Shown here one piece after another: positions 22,157 through 33,180 of a stretch of 64,000 nt of DNA. The first letter of the stretch is position 1; every line of letters starts with the position of its first letter. Source of the stretch: Nymphaea colorata (taxonomy: Eukaryota; Streptophyta; Magnoliopsida; Nymphaeales; Nymphaeaceae); the NCBI RefSeq assembly GCF_008831285.2, contig NC_045149.1:9514417-9578416 (forward strand), written 5' to 3'. A program made the translations under genes and the position numbers. The notes under the pieces are model-generated. The model was not told where the DNA came from and made no database searches. It saw nothing but the letters and a program-made list of their open reading frames with translations.

Positions 22157-23240
22157 CTATAGGGCTGTTGTGGCTTTTGTCCAACTGCCCTTTGGAAAGA
22201 CAAGGGAAGCTCCCTAAGACCACAAGAAAAGCACAAACAAAATGGAATTAGTTTAAAATAATTGAATAAGTCTCAGCTGATTGTAATAAATACATTGCAA
22301 AATATAACCCATATGCGCACATACGATTAGAGAACATATTCATATAACTTGCCCCAAATGTGCTCGCAAGTCCCAAGTAGCACATACTACCTAGACAAGC
22401 TTCAAGTACTGATACAACTGCTAAATTTCTGGTCTTTGAACCGCTGAACCTTCTTTATCCAAACCATAGTCAGTGACATCATAGGCCACCTTCCAAAGAA
22501 GAGAAATACAACATTTTGTCGATTCTAACAATTCAAACAAGAGAAATACAGGCTCAAACAAAGTCACATTCTCAAACCTAATCAAAGCCTAGCCGAATAG
22601 CACTAAAAAAAACTAATAAACTTGAAGCAGCAAACTTACATAATGCCATGAGTGCCATGGTAGTAGCTGCTGGAAATGGCTTGAAGCTTTCCTGCGGAAA
22701 AGTATCCACTGCATAATATCAACAAAAGGACAAGATATCAGCATATATTTGAATACTTAAAAGATGATTCTTAAATATGAACTAAAAACTGCCCTTAAAA
22801 ACAAAGGAGAAAAGTCATCCCATGAATGGCTACTAGCTACATAAAATGTTTTAAAACTTAAAAGCATGTTCTCTCAAGCAAGCACATAATTTTCTTCCAT
22901 ACTAGAGCCCTACATTATATAGACAATGAGTTACATTTTGAAGCTCAATAGTCGTTCCATCCAACTCCACTATACAAATTTTCTGCAAGAAAAATACCCA
23001 CAGTTGTATCAGAAATGGCATATATGGATCAACCAGTTACGATGAAAGATGGTACAGGCTGCAGTCTAACAAAAACTAAAGGAAACATATAATTCGGATC
23101 AGAAGATCCTATAGTGTGGAGATCAAAGAAAGAGAGACATATGGGACAGATAGCAAAGATGATCAATCAACGGCCACTCGGCCAGCTACATGACTGAGAC
23201 AAATTTCTAGCGAGACTTCGATGGTGGTAGCTCTGGAATC
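22157..23240 (-). pseudogene. Rab1/RABD-like small GTPase pseudogene with introns retained
   Basis: Minus-strand exon remnants are in correct Rab order. 23214-23240 reads like a shortened DDSYLESYISTIGVD exon. 22935-22982 is a 48-nt exon giving KICIVELDGTTIELQN, parallel to the Rab1 KIRTVEQDGKTIKLQI segment, with acceptor CTTGCAG and donor GTAACT. 22640-22691 matches the ERFRTITSSYYRGAHGI exon but has a one-base deletion; downstream of it the frame gives ISSSYYHGTHGI, with donor GTAAGT. 22469-22489 gives VAYDVTD. 22157-22213 resembles the C-terminal GQKSGCC tail but the prenylated cysteines are gone. The P-loop exon, the WDTAGQ exon and most of the C-terminal half were not found. Rab1 proteins drive ER-to-Golgi vesicle traffic. 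Retained splice sites point to gene duplication, not retrocopying. Comparison is from family knowledge only. Confidence 0.65.
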
Positions 23241-23532
23241 TCTAGATGGGCACACGTACGTCACCAGGGAACTCAGGCAACAAAACGGTACAATCAAATG
23301 AATAAATGTAATAGAGTAAAATGTTTGTTCCTTGACGTAGGCAATAGACAATGAGGAGCTGAAGGAACCAAAAGTTAGTGATTGCAAAGGAAAACAAAAC
23401 TCGGTTGATATACATGATTGTTGCCATCAGAAGAAACTCAGCCAAATTCAGACGAATCTAGCATTATCCACGAAGTGTTAAGAAGAAAAAGCAAAACTCC
23501 AAACTGTTCACCCAAAAATCCAAACAACACAA

Positions 23533-23535
<3 letters not shown>

Positions 23536-23566
<31 letters not shown>
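23536..23566. repeat. (GA)n microsatellite
   Basis: About 15 GA units. Confidence 0.95.
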
Positions 23567-23567
<1 letters not shown>

Positions 23568-23695
23568 CGAAGTCACCTCCGTTCGGAACGTAGTGGGACA
23601 AACCCTCCGATGGAGAAAATGATGTTGCTGGTCATCTTTTTTCTGAAAAGGAAAAGAAAGAACTGAAACCCTTCATCTTCGCCTAAGATGTGCAA

Positions 23696-23845
23696 GAGAG
23701 AGAAGAGGGCTCAAAGCCCTCTCTCGAAATAGAGGGCTTCAACCACTCTTTCCTACCGCAGAAGAGGGCCTCAGAACCCTCATTTTCGGCAAGGAAAGAG
23801 GGCTTGCTTGCCGGCTAGAGGGCTTCGACGCCCTCTTTTCCAACC
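23696..23845. repeat. Series of short inverted repeats built on GAGGGC/GCCCTC
   Basis: At least three local palindromes: GAGGGCTCAAAGCCCTC near 23705, GAGGGCCTCAGAACCCTC near 23764, and GAGGGCTTCGACGCCCTC near 23818. Interspersed single AGAGGGCTT motifs link them. No coding frame is supported. Confidence 0.75.
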
Positions 23846-23976
23846 GACCAGACAGGGATAGAGTGATTGAGAAGAAAACTAGGAACTCCTCTGCCCGATC
23901 GAAGTCTTGTGATTGGGAAAGCAAAGGGTTGAACGAGGGTTTCCTCCGACCGCACCAGAGAGAGAGAGAGAGACTT

Positions 23977-24325
23977 ACCCATGGAGGGAGGCCAGAGCTT
24001 GGCCGGACAGGAAGGGGAACACGAATCTAAACCCTCATTTTTACTCCACTCGTTCTTACCCATGGAGGGAGGCCAGAGATTCGCCGGAGGTTCGCCGGGC
24101 AGGAAGGGGAACACGAATCTAAACCCTCCACTCGTCCTTACCCATGGAGGGAGGCCAGAGATTCGCCGGAGGTTCGCCGGGCAGGAAGGGGAACACGAAT
24201 CTAAACCCTCATTTTTACTCCACTCGTCCTTACCGCATGGAGGGAGGCCAGAGACTCGCCGGAGCTTCGCCGGACAGGGAGGGGAACACGAATCTAAACC
24301 CTCATTTTTCTTCCACCCGTTCTCT
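23977..24325. repeat. Minisatellite, four units of about 80-92 bp
   Basis: Units start at CATGGAGGGAGGCCAGAG near 23980, 24060, 24142 and 24236, and contain GGGGAACACGAATCTAAACC. Lengths are about 80, 82 and 92 (twice), because some units lack the ATTTTTACT segment or the GGAGGTTCGCC segment. The lengths are not multiples of three, so the open frames crossing it on both strands are unlikely to be genes. Confidence 0.85.
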
Positions 24326-24659
24326 CTCGTCAAATTTTCTGTTCTTCTTCTTTATTATCAGTTATTACATAGGAATGGGTCCAACAAACACAGACCCGAT
24401 TCCGTTGAGCTCTAGGCGCGGTTCCCATGCCGTAGCTAGAGCTCATATTTCTCGTAGTGACTTGTTAGGATAAAACTCAGAAAGACATTATTGTCATTTT
24501 TAAATTTACGCACTCACATCAAACTTTTAGTAATATAATGCACAACAAGCACATCATTTATAAGAAAACTAGATTTAGGAGAAGAGAGATAGATATTGCC
24601 AATTCCTATCCGTTCCCTATTTTCACTTGCTCATTTGCTCAGTGTGTACTTTGACTTGT

Positions 24660-25590
24660 CATGCTGCTCATGTCAACAGTGATATGGTGCATTGCCCTAA
24701 ATCAAGGTACCAACCACCATCCTTGGTGCCCTTAGTGTCCTTGTTTTCTATAAATTTGGCATGTTCTGAAATAATTGGCTTCTATGTGCCCTTGATTCCC
24801 ACATGAACGGCATGTAGTGGATCTAGTATTTTGGTGGTGTGGTCAAACTGAGCCTCCACCTCCCCTTTATCTCTTTTCTAGTTGTTTTGGTAAGTATTGA
24901 CCTGCATTGGCTTGAAAAAGGGTTAGTAGCAATCTGGTCGATGACTATATCAACCTACATTTGAGCTTCATGCGTCAATAGCATCACAAATAAATCTTCA
25001 AGAGATGTAGCATCCATGCGAGTGATAACAACTTTTAATGCACAATATGAAATATATGAAATATGATCCTCTTCTTCATTCGGTTTTGAGGCCAGCATCA
25101 ACTGATGGGCAAGATTTTTAGCATTGTACAAGTAATCTGATATACTATCATTTCCTTTTCTCACGTTCTGTAGTTGGTTTCTTAATCACAGCATGTTAGC
25201 AGGGGATCATGCGACATACATTCTCAATGTCTCCCAAACTTCATATGATGTTTCATACTCATTGATATGACCATGTACTAAAGGGGTCAAGGACAACAAC
25301 AACCAACTTATAAGTAATTGATATAAACAATGCCATTCATCAAATTTAGTTGTTCACGTCCTTGTTCGATATTGATTTTCGATCCATTCATCAAGGCAAT
25401 GACTAGAACCATCCACAAGGCCCAACATATTGTAACTTTTAAGGAGCAACAAGAACTGACTTTCCCATAAAAGATAATTGTCTTTGGTAAGCTTAACGGA
25501 AAAAAAAAATTGCACGTATGTAAGATCAGGAAGTATAGGAGAGCTTAGATATGTAATGCCCATAGACACTCAATCAAACTGAGCAATCCC
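24660..25590 (-). pseudogene. Copia gag, zinc knuckle and protease start
   Basis: 25354-25569 contains VKLTKDNYLLWESQFLLLLKSY and VDGSSHCLDEWIENQYRTRT, a typical Copia gag N-terminus. 24955-25164 gives DSISDYLYNAKNLAHQLMLASKP and EDLFVMLLTHEAQM. A knuckle-like CGNQGHIEANYF lies near 24800; its last cysteine is lost. WYLD followed by a frame slip near 24700 is the protease site. The copy stops near 24480. Confidence 0.8.
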
Positions 25591-25620
25591 TCAAATTAAG
25601 GTTTTGGTGCATTGACACCG

Positions 25621-26370
25621 TAAAAGAACACACACACAAAGGAGAAAATTTTAACGTGGTCCAACTAGAAGTCTATGTCCACCATACCTCACTATCTCTC
25701 ACCAAGTTTTCATGAGATAGGAGGGTTTCACAAAATCAATGCCATGATATATTGTGTACAACAGTTTCCTCATTAAGAATGGATACAGTTTGACTTGTTT
25801 CTCTATCTTTAACAGATTTGACCACATGAGTTTTTGTTTTGAGTTTGTTGTGAATATCATCTCCTATTCTGCTGCCTTGAGATTCCATGCTGCTAAGGTT
25901 ACTAATATTGGTCCAGATATTCTTGCTTGACATGAAGATATAGTTCGAGACTTTTGGTAAGTGAACTTCATCCTTAATGCTTGATAGAAGAAATGTGTTC
26001 GGAGAATGTTAACAAATGAAAGAAAATAAGAGACCAATATAATGTGGTTCAACTCATAGTGTGTGAGTCTATGTTCACGATAAAAAACTCCTCTCCCTTC
26101 TGTACATGTTTCTATTTCATCAATATTTGTTTCTCAATACATCGAAAGTGGTTCCTCTCTTATTTATGTACCATACACATTTTCATTATAGAAGCATTTA
26201 CTATTGGCTGATTTTGTAGATCTTGATTGTTATGATCATTCACTTGCTTTATCTTCAATAGCAAATTTGTAGTTAAGTCTATTTGCTCCCTAGGCTTCAC
26301 TTAAAATGATCCATTTTGTTATGCATTTTATAGGAGTCATTGGAGAGCTAGAGAATCTTGTGCCCTAACA
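25621..26370 (-). repeat. Copia LTR material (possibly two LTR pieces)
   Basis: The right edge reads TGTTAGGGCACAAG on the minus strand, a normal LTR start. The left edge abuts CGGTGTCAATGC, a degenerate initiator-Met primer site (9 of 12 bases). A U5-like block (GTGGTCCAACTAGAAGTCTATGTCCAC at 25655) recurs in related form at about 26044-26078, suggesting two LTR ends in series. Confidence 0.6.
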
Positions 26371-26699
26371 TCCGTCATTTAGCTCATCACACCTTGAATT
26401 TATTTAAGATAGAAAAATGAGTTGAACTAAGAGATTTTGTCATTAACTTAGCAAATTGATCAACAGTCGAAATGTAACAAACTAGAAATTGTTTTTTCTG
26501 AATGTGATGTCATAGAAAATGAACGTCATTGTCTATATGCTTTGTGTGAAAATGACTCAAAGGATTAAAAGATAAATATGTGGCTCCAACATTATCTCAG
26601 TAAAGAATGAGTGGTGTTTACTAGGACACATTTAGTTCTTTGAGGAGATAAGTGGGCTACAGAATTTCACAGTAGCATGGGACGACCATTTGCTTCCAA

Positions 26700-27188
26700 G
26701 CTGACTATGATATTAAGGTTTTGTTGAGAAAAATAGCATGTCTACTAGTGGATTTGTGATCATCCATATCACCGAACCAACCAGCATCCGAATAGGCTTG
26801 TAGAGGTTGCATGGAAGAAGTTGAGATAAGAAGACCTTCACATAAGTGTGTTTAACATATCAAAAAATGTCCTTAACAGCCAATTAGTGAGAAAGTGTGG
26901 ACTTGTATATAAATTGGCAAACCTTGTGCACAAATGTCAAGTCTAGGTGAGTAAGAGTAAGATATTGTAATGCCCCAACTGCCTAGTGGAATTATATAGC
27001 AAGAGCTTCATTAGAGGGGGCATTGAGGTTGAGATTAGTAGGTAAAGGCATGGAAACTAGTTTAGCTCCTTCCATGTGAAAGTGGCACAAGAGATCAATG
27101 GCATATTTACCCTGAGAAAGATGTAGGCTAGAGGGTGTTGGAATGGCCTCAATGCCTATAAAAGTTCCAAAGTCTTTAAGCCCAAATG
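26700..27188 (-). pseudogene. Copia RT C-terminus and RNase H start
   Basis: 26992-27188 encodes LKDFGTFIGIEAIPTPSSLH, LSQGKYAIDLL and LPTNLNLN, the end of Copia RT. After a stop come VGALQYLTLTHLDLTF and, near 26800, AYSDAGWFGDMDDHKSTSRHA, the RNase H signature. It ends in a stop. The upstream RT part is missing at the junction with a MITE scrap at about 27188. Confidence 0.8.
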
Positions 27189-27213
27189 GCCCGGCCCGGC
27201 CTGATGCCCACCT
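27189..27213. mobile_element. Fragment of the GGGTGGGCATC hAT-like MITE
   Basis: The minus strand reads AGGTGGGCATCAGGCCGGGC, matching the end of the element at 54739-54968. Only one end is present, at the junction of the Copia fragment and the Tat LTR region. Confidence 0.55.
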
Positions 27214-28207
27214 CATTGGTTTCGGAGTGCTCCAGAAAAATGAGGTTTTGTTTTGAAAGAGGAAAGAAAGGGACTCGCCTGTCGGTACGAGGATCGACCG
27301 TTCCCGGCACCTTTAATGGAGGTAATCAACCCAAAGGCTATGTTTATGATTGATGCATTTCGTTTTAACTTAAATATCTTTTTGATTCTATATGCGGTGT
27401 AGAAAATATTGAAAGTTTGATGCTTCAAACTTTTGAAAAGGTTCTTGAAGAGTTGCTTGAAAATGTGAAATATTTTGAGGAAAAAGTGGAACTAGTAAAT
27501 ATCATTTGAAAAGCTTGTGAAATTATTTTAAAATCACTTTAGTGTTCTTTAAGACTTTAAGTAGGTTTGAGATTTTGCTCTAATTCGGTTACCACCTAGC
27601 TAGAGCTCCATCCCATCTTGCTTAAGTTCTTTTGGAGAGGTGCTTGTGATCATAAGTGAAATAAAGTGGGTGAGAATGCATGAATGCATTTATCCTATAT
27701 GATTGAAAGAATGTAAAACATTCCTACCACAACATTCATCTAAAGTCATTCCTACCACAACATACATCTAAGATTTTGTTGTCATAATTATTGTATATAA
27801 GAAGGAAAAGTTTTTAAAAAGGGATAGAGATTGTAGACCATCAAGCATGATTTCAATATTTAGTCATTACTTGGTTTGTGGTCTTAATGAAGTTGGTAAA
27901 TAGAAAGATCGTGAGAGGAGAATATTAAAAGAATACTAGAGATAAAACATTCTTATGAAAAGAAAGAGAGACAGATACAGAAAGACATGCATATATGTGT
28001 ACATGTCATCACGTATACACATATGAAAGCTTAAGAGAAAAAGATGTAGTAATTTGAAGAGAAAAAAGAGAAGTTTTAGAGGAAAAGAAAAATATACATA
28101 CGTATATATGAGTATGTATAAGAAATTTTGTAAGTGGAGATATTTGTCTTGAAAAGAGGAATAAAATATTTGAAAAAGAGGAAATAGAGCACATATGCAT
28201 ACACATT
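27214..28207 (-). repeat. Probable U5-side extension of the Tat-type LTR
   Basis: This stretch has no counterpart beside the right LTR. Its composition and motifs (CATGCATATATG, ATCACGTATACAC, AAGAGAAAAAGATG near 27990) repeat those just inside the LTR, so I infer the left LTR continues into it and that the right LTR lost this part. The left boundary is not resolved. Confidence 0.4.
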
Positions 28208-29677
28208 CATGCATATATGAAAATTTGTAAAATGGAAAGTGAAAGCATAAAGAGAGAAAGATGGGGGATCATCACGTGTGCATGGATGTATATAATATGT
28301 ATATACGTACGTGCCTTCACAAGATTAGAAATCAAGGAATAACTTAAGACTACCAACTTCAAGTTTAATGTGGGCCGGAGGGGAGCTTGGACTCATGCAA
28401 GAGTCTAAGTTAAGTCCCTAAGGCCATGTTAGAAGATTACTTTTGAAAATGTTTTGGAAAATATGATTTATATAAGCATAGAATGTTGTTATTTAGTTTG
28501 TTGTAAGAGATATATTTTTTCCACCATTGGGTATGGAAGAAAACAAGCAATATAACGAGACACTCATTAGGTTTCCTAATGGGGTGATTAGGAAGGAAAC
28601 TTATACGCAATGACATGGTAATGCATTTTTTAACATCTACATATTCGTGAAGGTTTCCCCGGGTTGGACAAGTCCCAACCTCAAAAATTAATAATAAGAT
28701 AAAAATGAAGAACCCCAAGCCACACTCTCATTCTCATCATACATTCACATATAGACGGAAAACCAAACAACTATGCATGGGTGATACATGGACAATATTC
28801 AAGGAATGAAAGAGAGAGAGAGAGAGAGAGAGAGAGGATGATAGGAAGAGAAAGATTTAAGTAGGAAGGAGGGCATAATATAACTATGAAATAAAGGATC
28901 ATCTCATCTTTCCATGGTCTCGGTGCACTTGAGCATAACCTCTTGTCTCTAAGAAGAGATTGTGTGCTATCTCCTTTGGCCATGCAGAGATAAAGATGAG
29001 AACAAAATGAAGAAAGGAAGACAATGCTACATTCTATAAAAGGGAAAACATGATTCAATCATGAAATGAAAGATTATCTCATCTTTCCATGCCCTCGGTG
29101 CACTTGAGCATAGCCTCTTGTCTCTAAAAAGAGATTGAGTGTTATCTCCTTTGGCCATGGGAGATGAAGATGAGAAGGGAAGATGAAAACAATAGGAAGA
29201 CTATGTTTAAGAAAAAGGAATGACATAATAATAAGAACATATTAATGAAAAATAACAACAACAAGAATACTTGAAAGAACATGATTTAATCATAAAATAA
29301 AATATAATTTCATCTTCTCATGCTCCCGGTGCACTTGAGCATAGCCTCTTGTCTCTAAAAAGAGGTTGAGTGCTATCTCCATTGACCATTGAGAGATGAA
29401 GATGAAAAAAAAAAAAAAGAAATGAGAGGGATGATGATTACATACCTCTAATAAGAAATGACCTAAGGAAGATAAACACCTTCACTTGAAGATCCTCTTG
29501 AAGCTCCAAGATGATGCCTCCAAGAGGGTTTTAGCATGCTCCAAGTTGGAGAGAAAAATGGAGAGAGGAAGAGAGAGAGAGAGAGAGAGAGCTGAAGAAA
29601 AACTCTAAGTCTTCAAGTGAGAATACACTAGAGTTTCTCTCAAGGGCCAATCTTGCCCAAGAGGGGGGAAGTGTGAC

Positions 29678-29690
29678 GTATTTATAGAGG
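29678..29690 (-). promoter_or_regulatory. TATA box in the Tat-type LTR
   Basis: Minus strand CCTCTATAAATACG. The copy in the other LTR is at about 39358-39371. Transcription would run leftward; the 70-bp repeats lie upstream in U3. Confidence 0.6.
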
Positions 29691-29730
29691 ATTTTGGAGC
29701 CAAAACCTTAAATTTGAATTTTTTGACCTA

Positions 29731-30220
29731 AAAAGACTAAAATCACCCTCTAAAAGGAGACTTTTCGTCAAAAGGAAGGGCAAATGGGTCATGTCCACCC
29801 AAAAAGATTAAAATCACCTTGTAAAAGGAGATTTTTTGTCAAAAGGAATGACAAATTGGTCTTGTGCACCCAAAAAGACTAAAATCACCTTTCAAAAGGA
29901 GACTTTTTGTAAAAAAAAGGGCAAATTGGTCTTGTCCACCAAAAAAGACTAAAATCACCCTCTAAAAGGAGATTTTTTTTGTCAAAAAGAAGGGCAAATT
30001 GGTCTTGTCTACCTAAAAACACTAAAATCACATCTAAAAGGAGACTTTTGTCAAAAAAAAGGGCAAATTGGTCTTGTCCTTCAAAAAAGACTAAAATCAC
30101 CCTCTAAAAGGAGACTTTTTGTCAAAAGAAAGAGCAAATTAGTCTTATCTACCCGAAAAGAATAAAATCACACTCTAAAAGGAGACTTTTTGTCAAAAGG
30201 AGGGGCAAATGGGTCTTAAA
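29731..30220 (-). repeat. Seven tandem ~70-bp repeats in LTR U3
   Basis: Units contain AAAAAGACTAAAATCACC, CTAAAAGGAGACTTTTTGTC and GGGCAAATTGGTCTTGTC. The same array, also seven units, occurs at 39409-39900, so it predates insertion of this element. Confidence 0.9.
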
Positions 30221-31020
30221 TGATCGATTCGGATCTGAACTTGGGTTTTGGATTTGAAAGTAGTATTTTGGGTTTAATTTTGATCTAAAAGTTGTATTTT
30301 GGATTTGAATCTTGTGCCTAAATTTGAGTTTCGCACTTGGATAAAACGTCATAATCTTTTAGAAAAGTTTGGGGTGATTACAAATGCCCCTCTTTGTTAA
30401 TAAGCCGGTGTTAGCCGTGCTTAGTGACAAAGATAAACACCACAAATTTTTCAAACAAAACATTTTCATAGAGATGTTTCAAGCTTTACCCCTTACCTGA
30501 ATGGGTTGTTTGAGCTTAAATTGCTGGTTTAAGCCCCTACGGGTTTACCGATTTCAAATTCAAGTTTAACCCCCGTGAATGAGTTGCCTTGACTTGCATC
30601 ACAAGTTGAACCCTTTAACTGTGTGGGTTACTTTGGCTTGCATGAGTTACTTTGGCTGGCATTGCAGGTTTAACCCTTTGCCTGCATGGGTTGCCCTCAT
30701 ATTGCAGGTTTAACCCTTTACCTGCATGGGTTGCTCTCAAGCCCTAAGCGATAATAATAATAAAAAATGCCACAGTGTAATTGTCATGTTTTACGACTGG
30801 GAAGAATCTAGATTGAATAGTCGATGTGGAAACACAAATGTTTGACATTGATTGGAAAATGAATACAAGAGAACTAGGCATGAAATTTCTTGAGGTGAAG
30901 GGCATTAACAGGATCGGCAAGTTCCACCCTATCAGCATCGATTAGTCGGTATGCATTGTGGGGCAAAGCTTCCTTAATGACATACGGGCCTTCCCAATTT
31001 GGTGCCCACTTGCCTCATGG

Positions 31021-32341
31021 TCATCCACTGAGGTACACTACAGATCGTAGGACCGAATCATTCACTTTGAACTGTCTCTCGATAACTGACTTGGCAAATT
31101 GTCTGGCTACCCTTTGGCGATAAGCTTCAGCATGTTCAGCTGCTTTTAGCCTCTTTTCATCTAGCAAATCGAGCTGCATTAGCCTTTTCTGCTGATATTG
31201 AGTAAGAGGGAGCTCTATGAGAGAAGTGAACTTCAAAGCAGGTTTCAACACATGTAATGGTAGAACCACTTCTGTTCCATAGACTAGCTCTGCTGGAATG
31301 GCATTTGTTGGAGTTCTCATAGTGGTGCGATATGCCCATAGAGCGTTATGCATCTTTTCATGCCAATTTCTTCCAGTTTCTACTGTCAGTTCCAGGATGT
31401 AGATCAGGATCTTGTTGGTAACCTCTGCTTATCTATTGCCTTGGGGGTAATAAGGAGCTGAAAAATGGTGCGTGATGTGGTACTTGCTGCACAATTGCCT
31501 AATCTTTTCATTCTTGAAATGAGTTCCGTTGTCAGATACTATATCATGAGGGACTCCAAATCTGCAAAGAAGATTTTTGTGAATGAAGGACACTACATGA
31601 TGTCCTTCCACTGTTCTGAGTGTGACATTGGTAAAATAGTCTGTTGCAGCAAGAAAATACTTATGACCATTGGAAGGTGCAGGGGATATCGGTCCCGACT
31701 ACGTTAAAGACCCACATTGAAAATGGCCAAGGAGATGTCACAGAATGCAAGTGAGAGGCTGGGGCATGGATCACTGGAGCATGCAGTTGGCATTCTTTGC
31801 GTCTTTTGAAGTATTGGTGACAATCTTTTTGCATGGTAGGCCAATAATACCCTGCTCGAATTATTTGTTTGGTGAGGGTTTGGTAAACAACATGGCCCCC
31901 ACAATCTCCTTGATGTGATTTTTCGATGACTTCCTTCGCCTCATCTTCATCAAGGCACCGAGAGTATTCAGTGCTAAATCCACGTCTGTATAATACCCCT
32001 GCAAGAATAAAGTACCTTGCTGACATATGTTGTATTGCCTTTTGTTCATTTTTGGGCATTTCAGTCAGGAATTCTCTGCTTTCAATGTACTTTTTGATGT
32101 CATGGTACCAAGGCATATTCCCCCCTTGGATGTGATGAACATGGGCCATCGTTTCAAACGCAGGGTGTTCTAATTTTCCAATCTCAAAAGAACGGATTGC
32201 TTCATTGGTTCGAAAAGTGATGGTGGATCCTAAGCTTGCGAGGCCATCCATAATAGGGTTACCTTCTCTCTTTACATGAGCCAATTGTACTTCTTCAAAT
32301 TGACAGATTAAAGAGGTAGAGATTTCTTGATATGGTACCAA
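31021..32341 (-). pseudogene. Tat Gypsy integrase
   Basis: The zinc-binding segment HQGDCGGHVVYQTL ... CHQYFKRRKECQLH occurs in 31661-32341. The core shows the first Asp in AATDYFTNV near 31640, the second in VSDNGTHFKN near 31525, and the third acidic residue in NR-stop-AEVTNK near 31425; all three catalytic residues are readable. The last part (31021-31353) has ALWAYRTTMRTPTNAIPAELVYG. A stop replaces Gln in the last core block and the frame shifts near 31640-31661. It inserts the cDNA copy into the genome. Confidence 0.85.
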
Positions 32342-32617
32342 CTTTTCGTCTTTGACTTGCTATTCTCCATTCACTTGGTTTATAATAAGCTGAGAGTCAC
32401 CAAAAGCATGCACTCTTTTCACTTGAAAGCTCAATAAAGAACAAAGTCCTTGTATGAGGGCTTCATATTCAGCCATATTATGGGTACATGGAAAATCAAG
32501 TTTTAAAGAGTATATGATCATTTTGTTTTTCGGAGTGATGAGTAAGATGCTGATGCCTGCTCCCATCACATTTCTGGATCCATCAAAGTACATCTTCCAT
32601 ATCAGAACCGTTTCCAA
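32258..32617 (-). pseudogene. Second, archaeal-type RNase H domain
   Basis: MYFDGSRNVMGAGISILLIT, then NMAEYEALIQGL and FGDSQLIINQVNGE: the D-E-D catalytic pattern of plant/archaeal-type RNase H. One stop follows NGE; the frame continues with VPYQEISTSLICQFEEVQLAHVKREGN. Its position after the standard RNase H defines the Tat dual-RNase H arrangement. Confidence 0.85.
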
Positions 32618-32629
32618 TCTTAGTACCTG

Positions 32630-33058
32630 TCAATCTGGAAACTCATCATTTGTTCTGATTTCTTCGTACTGAGGAAAGTCTACTAACTGATCCGCAATTG
32701 CTTGTCCTTTGATTGACTTTTGAGACACATATTCAAGATCATATTGCATCAATAGAACTTGCCATTTGGCGATACGCTGATTAAGGAATGGTTGTTCCAA
32801 GATGTACTTGAGAGGATTTAGCTTGGAGAGTATCTTGACCTCACAAGCTAATAAATAATGTCTCAACTTCTGACACATCCAAACCAATGCTAGACAAGTT
32901 TTCTCTATTGGAGAGTACTTCTTTTCGTACTGGACAAAAGTCTTACTAATGTAGTAGATTGCATGCTCGATGCGACTTTCTTCTTCATATTGTGCCAAAA
33001 AGCCATCACATGCTGACTCATTCACTGTGATGTAAAGCAGCAATGGTCTACCCAACAC
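32630..33058 (-). pseudogene. Gypsy RNase H domain
   Basis: LYITVNESACDGFLAQYEEE, then IYYISKTFVQYEKKYSPIEKTCLALVWMCQKLRHYL, and KYILEQPFLNQRIAKWQVLLMQYDLEY. This is the standard Ty3/Gypsy RNase H with the connecting region after it. The leading catalytic position is Val in ITVNES, where Asp-like residues are common only in other lineages. Confidence 0.8.
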
Positions 33059-33180
33059 TAGTGGTTTTAGAATTGACGGATTTAGAAGGCATTTCTTGAT
33101 CCTTTCGAATGACTATTGGTATTCAAAACCCCATTCAAACTTGACGCCTTTCCTCAGCAGCTGGTTGAATGGTTCGCATC

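Larger units (their letters stand above)
24480..27188 (-). mobile_element. Rearranged Ty1/Copia locus sharing LTR material
   Basis: On the minus strand, from right to left: RT end and RNase H (27188 to about 26700), LTR material (26370-25621), then gag, zinc knuckle and protease (about 25600-24480). In a single element the 3' LTR ends the copy, and gag of another copy should only follow after that copy's own 5' LTR. The arrangement therefore looks like two relatives fused through LTR sequence, or two tandem copies with internal loss. Integrase and most of RT are missing from both halves. All coding parts are broken. Confidence 0.75.
28208..30382 (-). repeat. 3' LTR of the Tat-lineage Gypsy element
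   Basis: About 2.17 kb paired with 37897-40065 at roughly 95% identity in the stretches compared by eye. On the minus strand it starts TGTAATCACCC, directly after a purine-rich AAAGAGGGGCATT. Internal structure: seven tandem units of about 70 bp (29731-30220), a TATA box, and three diverged copies of a block of about 180-240 bp (GTGCACTTGAGCATAGCCTCTTGTCTC) at about 28920, 29098 and 29330, plus a GA run at 28808-28834. Confidence 0.85.

Noticed and set aside
23815-24473. Frames of 109-172 residues with repeated GGQRFAGGSPGRKG or GLDSCSPSCP
   Set aside because: Both strands are open and unit lengths of 80-92 bp would shift frame, so the frames come from the minisatellite.
29731-30220. Regular repeat array, CRISPR-like at first sight
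   Set aside because: Units are contiguous with no unique spacers, are present in both LTRs, and the genome is eukaryotic.
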